Source of the DNA: Brevundimonas goettingensis | Lineage (GTDB): Bacteria > Pseudomonadota > Alphaproteobacteria > Caulobacterales > Caulobacteraceae | Length of the DNA: 64,000 nucleotides | Reading direction: 5' to 3' | Assembly: GCF_017487405.1 (NCBI RefSeq) | Contig: NZ_CP062222.1 | Coordinates: 977,001-1,041,000, forward strand | Shown: positions 45,122 to 53,891 of the stretch, piece after piece | Layout of the letters: every line of letters starts with the position of its first letter | How positions within the stretch are numbered: position 1 is the first letter of the stretch | The notes under the pieces: model-generated | Database searches by the model: none | Told to the model about the DNA's origin: nothing | Seen by the model: only the letters and a program-made list of their open reading frames with translations | Program-made: the position numbers and the translations under genes

Positions 45122-46360
45122 ATGTCCGATTCCGCCCCGGGGGAGGCGAAGGCGGGCGAGGTCCCATCCCGGGGGCTGGGCTTCCTGCTGCTCTACGCCC
45201 TGGCCTGGGGCGGAGGCGTCATCGCCTATGTGCCGCTGCTGACCCTGATCCTGCCGGTCAAGATCGAGGCCATCGCTCCTGACGACAAGGTCGCCCTGCT
45301 CAGCCTGACCACCCTGCTGGGCGCCGTGGTGGCCAGCGCCATGAACGTCCTGATCGGCATGGCCAGCGACCATACGGTGATGCGTGAGCGGGGGCGCAGG
45401 CCCTGGGTGGCTCTGGGGCTGGTCCTGACCCTGATCTCCTATGCCGTGCTGCACGCCGCGACGACGCCGGTCGCCCTGGTGATGGGGGTGATGCTGTTCC
45501 AGGCCGCGCTCAACCTGATGCTGGCCCCGCTCAGCGCCGTGCCGGCGGATGAGATTCCCGACACCCAGAAGGGCCTCGTCGGGGGGCTGATGGGGGCGGT
45601 CTATACCTTCGGCGCCCTGGCGGGGATGGTGGTCACCGCCTCGCCCTGGTTCTCGGAGCGGATGCAGCTGACCATTGCGGGCGTGCTGGTCTCGGCGGGC
45701 GTGCTGCCCTTCCTGCTGCTGAGCCGCAAGCGGGGGCCCATCGTCCCGGCCTCGGCGCCGATGATCCGCGCCGGGAGCCGCCGCAAGCACAACCTGATCC
45801 GCATCTGGATCGCCCGGCTGCTGGTGCAGATCTCGGGCAGCATCTTCTTCGCCTATCTGCTCTTCTATTTCGAGACGGTGGACCGGACGGGGCTGGCCTT
45901 CGCCGGTGGCGACATCACCAGCCAGGTGGCCTGGCTGGCGGGGTCGGTGACGGTGGTGCTGGCGCCTCTGGCGATCGCCACCGGCCGGGTGTCCGATGCG
46001 GTGCGGTCGAGAAAGCCCTTCCTGGTGGTCACCGCCGCCATGGTCACGGTCGGCCTCCTGACCATGGCGCTGGCGCCGCAATGGGGGCCGGCGGCGATGG
46101 GCTATGTGCTGTTCGCCTGTGGGTGCGCCCTGTTCCTCGCCCTTCAGAGCGCCTACGCCATGCAACTCCTGATCACGCCCGAGCATCGCGGGCGAGACAT
46201 GGGGGTGCTCAATCTGACGAACACCATCCCGGCCCTTATCGCGCCGTCGATGGCCTATCTGATGGCGGGGGAGGGGGACTTCACCCTGCTTCTTCTGGTG
46301 CTGGCGGGACTCACCGGCGTCGCCCTGATCCTCTGTCTTCAGGTTCGCGACGAGGCCTGA
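45122..46360 (+). CDS. MFS sugar transporter (beta-glucoside locus)
   Basis: A 412-residue MFS transporter with 12 predicted helices. The N-terminal half has GMASDHTVMRERGRRPWVALGLVL, the loop 2-3 motif, and ALNLMLAPLSAVPADEIPDTQKGLVGGLMGA, and the C-terminal half has ITPEHRGRDMGVLNLTNTIPALIAPSM. It resembles the SLC45-like group of the alpha-glucan locus but is shorter and not closely similar. Standing between two GH3 genes, it most likely imports glucose, cellobiose or other beta-glucosides after periplasmic cutting. CGGAG lies about 10 bases upstream of the ATG. Confidence 0.78.
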   Translation: MSDSAPGEAKAGEVPSRGLGFLLLYALAWGGGVIAYVPLLTLILPVKIEAIAPDDKVALLSLTTLLGAVVASAMNVLIGMASDHTVMRERGRRPWVALGLVLTLISYAVLHAATTPVALVMGVMLFQAALNLMLAPLSAVPADEIPDTQKGLVGGLMGAVYTFGALAGMVVTASPWFSERMQLTIAGVLVSAGVLPFLLLSRKRGPIVPASAPMIRAGSRRKHNLIRIWIARLLVQISGSIFFAYLLFYFETVDRTGLAFAGGDITSQVAWLAGSVTVVLAPLAIATGRVSDAVRSRKPFLVVTAAMVTVGLLTMALAPQWGPAAMGYVLFACGCALFLALQSAYAMQLLITPEHRGRDMGVLNLTNTIPALIAPSMAYLMAGEGDFTLLLLVLAGLTGVALILCLQVRDEA

Positions 46361-46778
46361 ATGACCCGCGAAGAGGTTGAAACTCGACGGTTCGTCGATT
46401 GTTTCGCGTCTGAAATCAACGTCCTGTGGCCGCCGAGCGGGACTGTAACCATTTGTGGCTTCTTTGGGGTTGTGAACGCTCTCAACCCGTGTTCTATCTT
46501 GAGCATGAGGGGGCGAAGACCCTCCAGGGACGGAAACAGAGGAGCAGCAGACACACGGAATCTGAAGACGTCTTTCCAGACATGCGGCGCGCCGAAAGGT
46601 TTCGGGGCCGCGGGAAGATCGACTTTTGAGGATCGTCAGCCGCCAGATCGGCCCTGAAGAGGGTCAAATCGGTTCGGATGAGGTGAGCGAATGCTCACGG
46701 GCTGCTTTGCGGCCTTCGATCAACTGTGTCTGATCTGAACTCTCTGCAATTCCAGTCTCAGGCGAATCTGGAGGGCGA
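46361..46778. other. Long leader/promoter region of the second GH3 gene
   Basis: This 418-base gap holds operator B (46470-46485), a TATCTT-like -10 at 46495, and a small hairpin GTGAGC/GCTCAC (46683-46698). GGAGG lies before the GH3 ATG. The frame at 46361-46657 has no family features. The region after the operator would be a 5' leader of about 280 bases; I see no known riboswitch in it. Confidence 0.5.
46470..46485. promoter_or_regulatory. LacI-type operator B upstream of the second GH3 gene
   Basis: TTGTGAACGCTCTCAA; its reverse complement, TTGAGAGCGTTCACAA, matches operator A (40992-41007) at 15 of 16 positions. Both precede GH3 genes, so both are likely bound by the same LacI protein, plausibly the one encoded at 55512. 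Confidence 0.75.
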
Positions 46779-49091
46779 ATGCAGAGTATCGGTCAGCGTC
46801 GTTTGCGTCACAGTGTGTCGATCAGCGTTATCGCGCTGGTCGCGACGCAGATGTTTGGCGCGCCCGCATGGGCGGCCGAGGGCGTTCCAGCGCCCGCGAC
46901 GACTGCCGTCTCCGCCTCGGCCCAGGCCCCGGGCCGGACCCCCGCCCAGACGCGCGCCGCCGGTCTGGTCGCCCAGATGACGCGCGAGGAGAAGCTGTCT
47001 CTGGTGCACGGCTATTTCCCGCCCTGGGCCGACCGCACCCCCGGAGCCCCGGTCGCCGAGATGATCCCTTCGGCCGGCTATGTGCCCGGCATCCCGCGCC
47101 TGGGCATTCCCGCCCTGCGTGAAAGCGACGCCAGCCTGGGTGTCGCCAACCAAGTCGAGCAGCGCAAGGGCGACGTCGCCACGGCCCTGCCGTCGAGTCT
47201 TGCCACCGCCGCCACCTTCGACCCCGAGATCGCCCACGCCGGCGGCGTCATGATCGGCTCGGAAGCCCGGTCCAAGACCTTCAACGTCCTGCTGGCCGGC
47301 GGGGTCAACCTGACCCGTGACCCGTGGAACGGCCGCAATTTCGAATATCTGGGCGAGGATCCGCTGCTGGCCGGGACGTTGGCCGGCGCGCATATCATGG
47401 GAGTCCAGTCGAACAATATCGTTTCCACGATCAAGCATTTCGCCTTCAACAGCCAGGAAACCGGCCGGATGATCATGGACGCCCGTCTCGACGAGGCGTC
47501 CCTGCGTGAAAGCGACCTGCTGGCCTTCCAGATCGCCATCGAACGCGGCCATCCGGGCTCGGTGATGTGCGCCTACAACCGCATCAACGGCGATTACGCC
47601 TGCGAGAACGACTTCCTGCTCAACCAGGTGCTCAAGCGCGACTGGAACTATCCGGGCTGGGTCATGTCCGACTGGGGCGCGGTCCATTCGACCGAGAAGG
47701 CCGCGATCAACGGGCTGGACCAGGCGTCCGGTCAGGAACTGGACCGCGCGCTCTTCTTCGCCGCCCCACTTGCCGAGGCCGTGGCGGCCGGACGGGTGCC
47801 TGAAGCTCGGCTGGACGACATGGTCACGCGCATCCTGGTCGGGATGATCGAGACCGGCGCCATGGACCATCCGGTGTCGACGACGGCGGAAACGCCCGAC
47901 TACGCCGCCCACGCCGAGGTCGCCCAGCGTGCGGCCGAGGCCGGGATCGTCCTGCTCAAGAACGACGCCGGCGCCCTGCCTCTGATGGCGACGGCGAAGC
48001 GGATCGTGCTGATCGGCGGCCATGCCGACGTCGGCGTCCTGTCGGGCGGCGGCTCGTCACAGGTGCGGTCGGTCGGCGGGGCTCCGGTCGAGATTCCGCT
48101 GACCTCGGGCGCGGCGTCCTCGTTCGCCCGCGTCACCTGGCATGCTTCCTCGCCGCTCAACGCGATCAAGGCGACGGCGCCCGACGCGGAAGTCGTCTTC
48201 GTCTCCGGAACCGACCATGCCGCCGCCGCCCGGGCCGCACGTGGCGCCGACGCCGTCGTGGTCTTCGCCACCCAGTGGACGACCGAGGCCCAGGATGTCG
48301 AGACCCTGTCTCTTCCCGATGATCAGGACGCCCTGATCGCCGCCGTCGCCGCCGCCAATCCGCACACCACCGTGGTGCTGGAGACGGGCGGGCCGGTGCT
48401 GATGCCCTGGATCGACGCCGTCCCGGCCGTGGTCCAGGCCTGGTACCCGGGCCAGAGGGGCGGCGAGGCCATCGCCCGCATCCTGTTCGGTCAGGTCAAT
48501 CCGTCCGGCCGCCTGCCCATCACCTTCCCGCGCAGCGCCGACCAGCCGCCGCGCCCGACCGTGCCGGGTCTGGAGGCCATGAAGGCGCATGACGAGGCCT
48601 CGAACGCCGGTTCGGGTTCGTCGATCGTCTTCGCGCCCTTCCCGGTGGAATACCCGGAGGGCTCCGACGTCGGCTATCGCTGGTACGAGCGCGAGGGCAG
48701 GGCGCCCCTGTTCCCGTTCGGCCATGGCCTCAGCTACACGAGCTTCCAGTACGGCGACCTGCGCGTCGAGGGGGGCTCCGGCCTGACGGTCAGCTTCAAC
48801 GTCACCAACACCGGCGACCGTGAGGGGACCGACGTGCCCCAGCTCTATGTCGCCGCCGACGGTTCGGGTCACGCGCGCCGCCTGGCCGGCTGGTCGCGGG
48901 TGACGCTGAAGCCGGGCGAGAGCCACCGCGTCACCATCACCGCCGAGCCCCGCATCCTGGCCGAGTACGACACCTCGACGCCCGGCTGGCGGATCGCGGC
49001 GGGACCCTATCGCGTCCACATCGGACACGACGCCCTGGATAACGAACTCGGGGGAGAGGCGACCTTGTCTTCACAGACACTGAAGCCCTGA
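46779..49091 (+). CDS. Exported GH3 beta-glucosidase
   Basis: A 770-residue GH3 enzyme with a signal peptide ending APAWAA. The barrel domain has GIPRLGIPALRESDASLGVAN, the substrate-binding NGRNFEYLGEDPLLAG and KHFAFNSQETGR, and nucleophile Asp298 in WVMSDWGAVHS. The second domain has EAGIVLLKNDAGALPL, and the acid Glu is in the C-terminal part near TTEAQDVETLSL. A C-terminal fibronectin III-like domain (NTGDREGTDVPQLYVA) is typical of beta-glucosidases. It would cleave cellobiose or other beta-glucosides. It is one of two different GH3 forms in this locus and follows operator B. Confidence 0.92.
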   Translation: MQSIGQRRLRHSVSISVIALVATQMFGAPAWAAEGVPAPATTAVSASAQAPGRTPAQTRAAGLVAQMTREEKLSLVHGYFPPWADRTPGAPVAEMIPSAGYVPGIPRLGIPALRESDASLGVANQVEQRKGDVATALPSSLATAATFDPEIAHAGGVMIGSEARSKTFNVLLAGGVNLTRDPWNGRNFEYLGEDPLLAGTLAGAHIMGVQSNNIVSTIKHFAFNSQETGRMIMDARLDEASLRESDLLAFQIAIERGHPGSVMCAYNRINGDYACENDFLLNQVLKRDWNYPGWVMSDWGAVHSTEKAAINGLDQASGQELDRALFFAAPLAEAVAAGRVPEARLDDMVTRILVGMIETGAMDHPVSTTAETPDYAAHAEVAQRAAEAGIVLLKNDAGALPLMATAKRIVLIGGHADVGVLSGGGSSQVRSVGGAPVEIPLTSGAASSFARVTWHASSPLNAIKATAPDAEVVFVSGTDHAAAARAARGADAVVVFATQWTTEAQDVETLSLPDDQDALIAAVAAANPHTTVVLETGGPVLMPWIDAVPAVVQAWYPGQRGGEAIARILFGQVNPSGRLPITFPRSADQPPRPTVPGLEAMKAHDEASNAGSGSSIVFAPFPVEYPEGSDVGYRWYEREGRAPLFPFGHGLSYTSFQYGDLRVEGGSGLTVSFNVTNTGDREGTDVPQLYVAADGSGHARRLAGWSRVTLKPGESHRVTITAEPRILAEYDTSTPGWRIAAGPYRVHIGHDALDNELGGEATLSSQTLKP

Positions 49092-49153
49092 CGCCGGAAA
49101 CACTACGGACCAAGCCGCACAGAGAGGCGGCGCACACGGAGGAGGAGACGACC

Positions 49154-52100
49154 ATGAGACTGCAAAAACGATCCATTCTGACGGCCTTGCTGGCCAGTAC
49201 GGCCCTGGCCTCGCCGGCCTTCGCCCAATCGTCCGGGCAGACCGATCCGGAGGCGACGACCGTCGACGAGATTGTCGTAACCGGTATCCGCGGCTCGCAG
49301 GAGCAGGCGATCAATATCAAGCGCAACACCACCGCCGTGGTCGATGCGATTTCGGCGGAAGACATCGGCAAGCTGCCCGACGTCACGGTCGCCGACGCCC
49401 TGCAGCGGATCGGGGGCGTCCAGATCCGGCGCACGGCCGGCGAGGGCGCCACGGTCAATATTCGCGGCCTGCCCCAGGTCGTGACCCTGATGAACGGCGA
49501 ACAATATCTGACGCCGGGCAACCTCGGCACCGCCCAGCCCGATCTGAACGACATTCCCGCCCAGCTGATGAACTCGCTGGTCGTGTACAAGTCGATGGAT
49601 GTGCGCAACGCCCTGTCGGGCATCTCGGGCACGATCGACCTGCGCACCCAGCGGCCCCTCAACTTCAAGGAGGGCCTGACCACCGCCCTGGCGCCGGAAT
49701 ACGCCACCGGCGAGGACACGCGTCAGGACGACTATCTGTTCAACGCCCTGCTCAACTGGCGCAACGACCGCTTCGGCGTCATGGTCGCCGCAGTCCAGCA
49801 GGAAGCCAACCTGGGCAACAATTACTCCGGCATTTCCCAGGGCGTGTTCGGTAACAACGACTGGGGCGGCACGGACAACAACTGGATCTCGCCGCACGGC
49901 TACGACACCTTCCACCGCGAGGTCGAGCGCAAGCGGACCGGCGTCAACGCCGCCTTCACCTGGCAGATCGACGACGGCTTCGAACTGACCGGCGAGTTCT
50001 TCTATACCAAGCTGGAAGAGCATGACCGCGCCGCCGGCCTGAACATCTCCAATCGCTGGAACGGCCTGACCTGGACGACCCCGACGGCCTTCACGACCAC
50101 GGGCGTCAACGGCTCCAACGGCAACCCGTGGCTGGACGTGACCGAGTACGATCTCGACGTCTGGTGGATGAACTCCTTCACGGTGAACCGCACCAAGAAC
50201 AACGACTCCAAGAACTTCAATCTCGAGCTGAACTACGACAAGGGCGGTCCCTTCACCTTCTCGGCTCGCGCCATTCACGCCGAGGCCTCGCTGCTCAGCA
50301 TGAACGGCCAGGTCCAGGGCGATCTGTCCAACTGGCAGTATGCGCCTGACCGGTCCTTCACCCTGTTCCGCGATACGGCCGACCGGACGCGCGGGCCCTT
50401 CTATTCGGCGGCGATCGCCGCCCAGTATCCGGCCTCGCAATACTCCAACGGAATCGTCGGATCGGCGGGCGGTCGCTACATCAACCCGAACCCGCTGGGG
50501 ATCGGCAACGACCCGCAGATCCACCTGAACATCGGTGGCGGCCAGACGGTCTGGAGCAACTTCAACAACCCGATCGTCGGCGGCCTGGGCAATGTGCCCC
50601 TGGCCCAGTACATGGCCAACCAGGACAGCTACGCCGTCGCGGCCTATTCGTCGGAAGGCAACCAGCGTAACCAGTCCGACCTCAGCGCCGTGCGCATGGA
50701 CGGTAGTTACGAGTTCCAGGCCGAGCCGCTGCTGGGCTTCGTCAACAAGATCGACGTCGGCCTGCGTCACTCGGATCGCCAGGTCTCGATCGAAAACTTC
50801 CACCTGTTCTCGGACGTCAACGGCTGTTCGGTTCAGTGGAAGGCGATCGACGTCGTCATGAACCAGAACCAGTGCTCGGCCGGCGAGCAGGTGCCGAACC
50901 CGGCGTTCAACCCGGCCCTGCCGGTCAGCACCACCAACCCGACGACGGTGTTCCAGGGCTACACGGTCAACCGGCCGACCAAGCTCTATACGAACAACAA
51001 CACCTACTTCCTGGACAACTACGGCTCGATCACCAGCGGCCTGCCGGGCGTCTGGGTCGTGGATCCGCGCGACTTCGACGATATCGTGTCCTTCCAGCAG
51101 CGCGTCTTCGGCAGCGCCTATGAAGTCATCATTCCGGGCAACACCTATGACGTCGATCTGTACGAGGACAGCGGCTATCTGAACGCCAACATCGGCTTCG
51201 GAAACCTGCACGGCGACATCGGCGTCCGCGCCATCCGCACCCAGTTGCACGTGCGTCAGAACCAGACCGGCGACACCCGCAACTACGGTGACACCAACCT
51301 GGATGTCGGCGACACCATCTCCAAGCGGGCCTACACCGACTATCTGCCGTCGGTGAACATGGTCTACGACTTCACCGACCGGCTGAAGCTGCACGCGGCC
51401 TACAACAAGACCATGATCCCGCTGGATCTGGGCGCCTACGGCGGCGGCGTCACCATCTCGACGGCCGACTCGGCCGGCCCGACCGCGGCCGATCCGACCG
51501 CTCCGCCGCTCGGCATCCGCCGCGTCACCGGCGCGACCTTCGCGGGCAGCCCCGACCTGAACCCCTGGCGGTCGAACAACTACGACCTGACCCTGGAATA
51601 CTACATGGGCCGGGCGACGATGTTCAGCATCGCCCTGTTCAAACTGGAGATCGAGAGCTTCGTGACCCGGGCCACGGTTCCGGGCGGCCGGTTCCCGGAC
51701 GGCGACGGCATCATTCGCCGCGACGTGCCGGTCAACATGCCGGTGCAGGGCGAGGGCGGTTCGCTGCAGGGCGTCGAACTGGGGGCCAAGCTGGCCGTCA
51801 GCGACATCTGGGACACCGACAGCTTCATCCGGGACTTCGGCTTCGACGGCAGTTTCACCTATTCGGACAGCTCCCAGAACGCCCAGAACCTGTCCGGCGA
51901 GGACCTGCCGTTCCCGGATAACTCCGAGTACTCGGTCAACGCCGCGGTCTGGTACCAGAGCGACAAGCTGCAGGCGCGGGTGGCCTACAACTACCGCACG
52001 CCTCGGCTGCAGAGCACCTTCGGCGCCATCCCGATCTACCAGGACACGGCCCAGTATGTGGACGTCAACGTCACCTATAACCTGACCGAGAACGTCACCC

Positions 52101-52234
52101 TCTACGCCAACGGCTCCAACGTTCTGGGCGAGATCGAGGAATACTACCTCGAGTTCGAGAAGGGGGCGGAGCAGTTCCACTCCCGCAACGAGTTCGAACC
52201 CCGCTGGTCGATCGGCGCGCGGGCCAAGTTCTAA
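49154..52234 (+). CDS. TonB-dependent receptor of the beta-glucoside locus
   Basis: A 1026-residue outer-membrane receptor. GGAGGAG lies ahead of the ATG. The signal peptide ends SPAFAQ, the TonB box region is DEIVVTGIRGS, and the plug has AVVDAISAEDIGKLPDVTVADALQRIGGV and GATVNIRGLPQV. The barrel ends WSIGARAKF with a terminal Phe. The family is the long Xanthomonas/Caulobacter receptor type; no STN domain is present. The context of two GH3 enzymes and a sugar transporter suggests uptake of beta-glucan oligomers. A strong terminator follows at 52253, and halogenases 2 and 3 come next. Confidence 0.92.
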   Translation: MRLQKRSILTALLASTALASPAFAQSSGQTDPEATTVDEIVVTGIRGSQEQAINIKRNTTAVVDAISAEDIGKLPDVTVADALQRIGGVQIRRTAGEGATVNIRGLPQVVTLMNGEQYLTPGNLGTAQPDLNDIPAQLMNSLVVYKSMDVRNALSGISGTIDLRTQRPLNFKEGLTTALAPEYATGEDTRQDDYLFNALLNWRNDRFGVMVAAVQQEANLGNNYSGISQGVFGNNDWGGTDNNWISPHGYDTFHREVERKRTGVNAAFTWQIDDGFELTGEFFYTKLEEHDRAAGLNISNRWNGLTWTTPTAFTTTGVNGSNGNPWLDVTEYDLDVWWMNSFTVNRTKNNDSKNFNLELNYDKGGPFTFSARAIHAEASLLSMNGQVQGDLSNWQYAPDRSFTLFRDTADRTRGPFYSAAIAAQYPASQYSNGIVGSAGGRYINPNPLGIGNDPQIHLNIGGGQTVWSNFNNPIVGGLGNVPLAQYMANQDSYAVAAYSSEGNQRNQSDLSAVRMDGSYEFQAEPLLGFVNKIDVGLRHSDRQVSIENFHLFSDVNGCSVQWKAIDVVMNQNQCSAGEQVPNPAFNPALPVSTTNPTTVFQGYTVNRPTKLYTNNNTYFLDNYGSITSGLPGVWVVDPRDFDDIVSFQQRVFGSAYEVIIPGNTYDVDLYEDSGYLNANIGFGNLHGDIGVRAIRTQLHVRQNQTGDTRNYGDTNLDVGDTISKRAYTDYLPSVNMVYDFTDRLKLHAAYNKTMIPLDLGAYGGGVTISTADSAGPTAADPTAPPLGIRRVTGATFAGSPDLNPWRSNNYDLTLEYYMGRATMFSIALFKLEIESFVTRATVPGGRFPDGDGIIRRDVPVNMPVQGEGGSLQGVELGAKLAVSDIWDTDSFIRDFGFDGSFTYSDSSQNAQNLSGEDLPFPDNSEYSVNAAVWYQSDKLQARVAYNYRTPRLQSTFGAIPIYQDTAQYVDVNVTYNLTENVTLYANGSNVLGEIEEYYLEFEKGAEQFHSRNEFEPRWSIGARAKF

Positions 52235-52252
52235 CCACCACCCCTGGACCCT

Positions 52253-52292
52253 GGCCGACGACGACGTTCGCGTTGTCGTCGGCCGATTTTTT
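52253..52292 (+). terminator. Rho-independent terminator after the second receptor
   Basis: A 14-bp stem (GGCCGACGACGACG at 52253 with 52271-52284, one G-T wobble) capped by a TTCG loop, followed by GATTTTTT. It cuts the receptor transcript before the halogenase pair. Confidence 0.9.
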
Positions 52293-52341
52293 CGCGTAAT
52301 CCTCCAGGATCAGCTTGCGTCAGACAGGCGAGGAAACGGCC

Positions 52342-53880
52342 ATGAACACAGCGTCTGGCGACAGACTTTCCCCGAACGCCATCCGTCGGGTGGTGATCGT
52401 CGGCGGCGGCACGGCGGGCTGGATGACGGCCGCGGCCCTGAGCCAGCACCTGCGGCACACCGGCGTGCGCATCACCGTGGTCGAGTCGTCCGAGATCGGC
52501 ACGATCGGCGTCGGCGAAGCGACCATTCCGACCATCCGCCGCTTCTACGCACAGCTCGGCATGACCGACGCCGAGGTGATGACGGCGACCCAGGCCAGCT
52601 GCAAGCTCGGCATCCGCTTCACCGGCTGGAGTGGCGCCGGGTCGGACTTCATCCACCCCTTCGGCCTGTACGGACAGGACCTGCGCGGGGTGGGTTTCCA
52701 CCACTACTGGGCCAAGCAGCGCCAGACGGGCGACCAGACGCCGCTGGCGGCCTATTCCCTGGGCGCAGCCCTGGCCTTCGGCGGCAAATTCATCGAGCCG
52801 TCGCCGACGCCGCCGTCGTCCCTGTCGGTGTTCGACTGGGCCCTGCATCTGGACGCCTCCCTGTTCGCCCAGCACTTGCGTAGGTACGCCGAGGCCAGCG
52901 GCGTCGAGCGCATCGACGCCCGCATCGTTGATGTCCAGCTGCGCCCCGAAGATGGGTTCGTGCGGGCCGTGACCCTGGGCGACGGGCGCGAGGTCGAGGG
53001 CGATCTGTTCGTCGACTGCTCGGGCTTCCGCGGTCTGCTGATCGGCGAGGCCCTCGGCTCGGCCTATGAGGACTGGGGTCAGTGGCTGGCCTGCGACGCC
53101 GCCTTCGCCGTGCAGAGCGAGAACGGCCCGGGCATGGAGCCCCATCCCTATACCCAGGTCACCGCCCATGCGGCGGGCTGGCAGTGGGGCATTCCGCTGC
53201 GCCACCGCGCCGGCAACGGCCTGGTCTTCTCCAGCGCCCATATGACCGACCAGCAGGCGCTGGACGCCCTGATGCCCAATCTGATGGGCAAGCCCCTGAT
53301 GGAGCCGCGCCGTATCGGCTTCCGTCCCGGCCGCCGCGACCGGGCATGGGTCAAGAACTGCGTCTCCATCGGCCTGTCCGCGGGCTTCCTGGAACCGCTG
53401 GAAAGCACCAGCATCGCCCTGATCGAGAACGGCATCGAGCGGCTCAAGTCCCTGTTCCCGGACAAGACCTTCGCCCCCTCGATCATCGACGAGTTCAACG
53501 ACCAGTCGGCGCGCGAGATGGAGCGCACCCGCGACTTCATCATCCTGCACTACTGGCTGAACGGCCGCGACGAACCCTTCTGGCAGGAGCGGCGCGAGGC
53601 GGCCATTCCCGACACCCTGGCCCGCAAGGTCGAGCTCTGGAAGGCGAGGGGACAGTTCGTCCGCTATCGCTGGGAGATGTTCCACCCGGCCAGCTGGCTG
53701 GCCATCTACGACGGCTTCGGCGTCCTGCCCGAACAGCTGGATCCCGCGGTCGAGGGGCTGGACCCCGGCCAGCTCGCCAACAGCCTTCACCAGATGAAGG
53801 CGTCGGTCGCCGAGACCGTCGCCCGCACCCCGAGCCACGCCGCCTTCCTGGCGCGGCTCGACCGACCTGTAGCCGCTTGA
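52342..53880 (+). CDS. Flavin-dependent tryptophan-type halogenase 2
   Basis: A 512-residue halogenase with GAGGA seven bases before ATG 52342. GGGTAGWMTAAAL binds FAD. Lys88 (CKLGIRF), Trp280 and Trp282 in WQWGIP, and Glu354 (FLEPLES) cover the catalytic set, with the Pro of the signature intact. It lacks the C-terminal LHYxATQR pattern of halogenase 1 (here LHYWLNGRDEPFW), so it belongs to a different subgroup. It is followed 11 bases later by halogenase 3, a likely operon. The substrate is unknown, and no flavin reductase is nearby. Confidence 0.9.
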   Translation: MNTASGDRLSPNAIRRVVIVGGGTAGWMTAAALSQHLRHTGVRITVVESSEIGTIGVGEATIPTIRRFYAQLGMTDAEVMTATQASCKLGIRFTGWSGAGSDFIHPFGLYGQDLRGVGFHHYWAKQRQTGDQTPLAAYSLGAALAFGGKFIEPSPTPPSSLSVFDWALHLDASLFAQHLRRYAEASGVERIDARIVDVQLRPEDGFVRAVTLGDGREVEGDLFVDCSGFRGLLIGEALGSAYEDWGQWLACDAAFAVQSENGPGMEPHPYTQVTAHAAGWQWGIPLRHRAGNGLVFSSAHMTDQQALDALMPNLMGKPLMEPRRIGFRPGRRDRAWVKNCVSIGLSAGFLEPLESTSIALIENGIERLKSLFPDKTFAPSIIDEFNDQSAREMERTRDFIILHYWLNGRDEPFWQERREAAIPDTLARKVELWKARGQFVRYRWEMFHPASWLAIYDGFGVLPEQLDPAVEGLDPGQLANSLHQMKASVAETVARTPSHAAFLARLDRPVAA

Positions 53881-53891
53881 GAGACACGCTG

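Noticed and set aside
46361..46657. 98-codon open frame in the leader of the second GH3 gene
   Set aside because: No motif, no ribosome site, and it covers operator B; more likely a leader.
49103..52180. 1025-codon open frame opposite the second receptor
   Set aside because: Repetitive Val/Gly/Asp-rich translation without any motif; antisense to a well-supported receptor gene.
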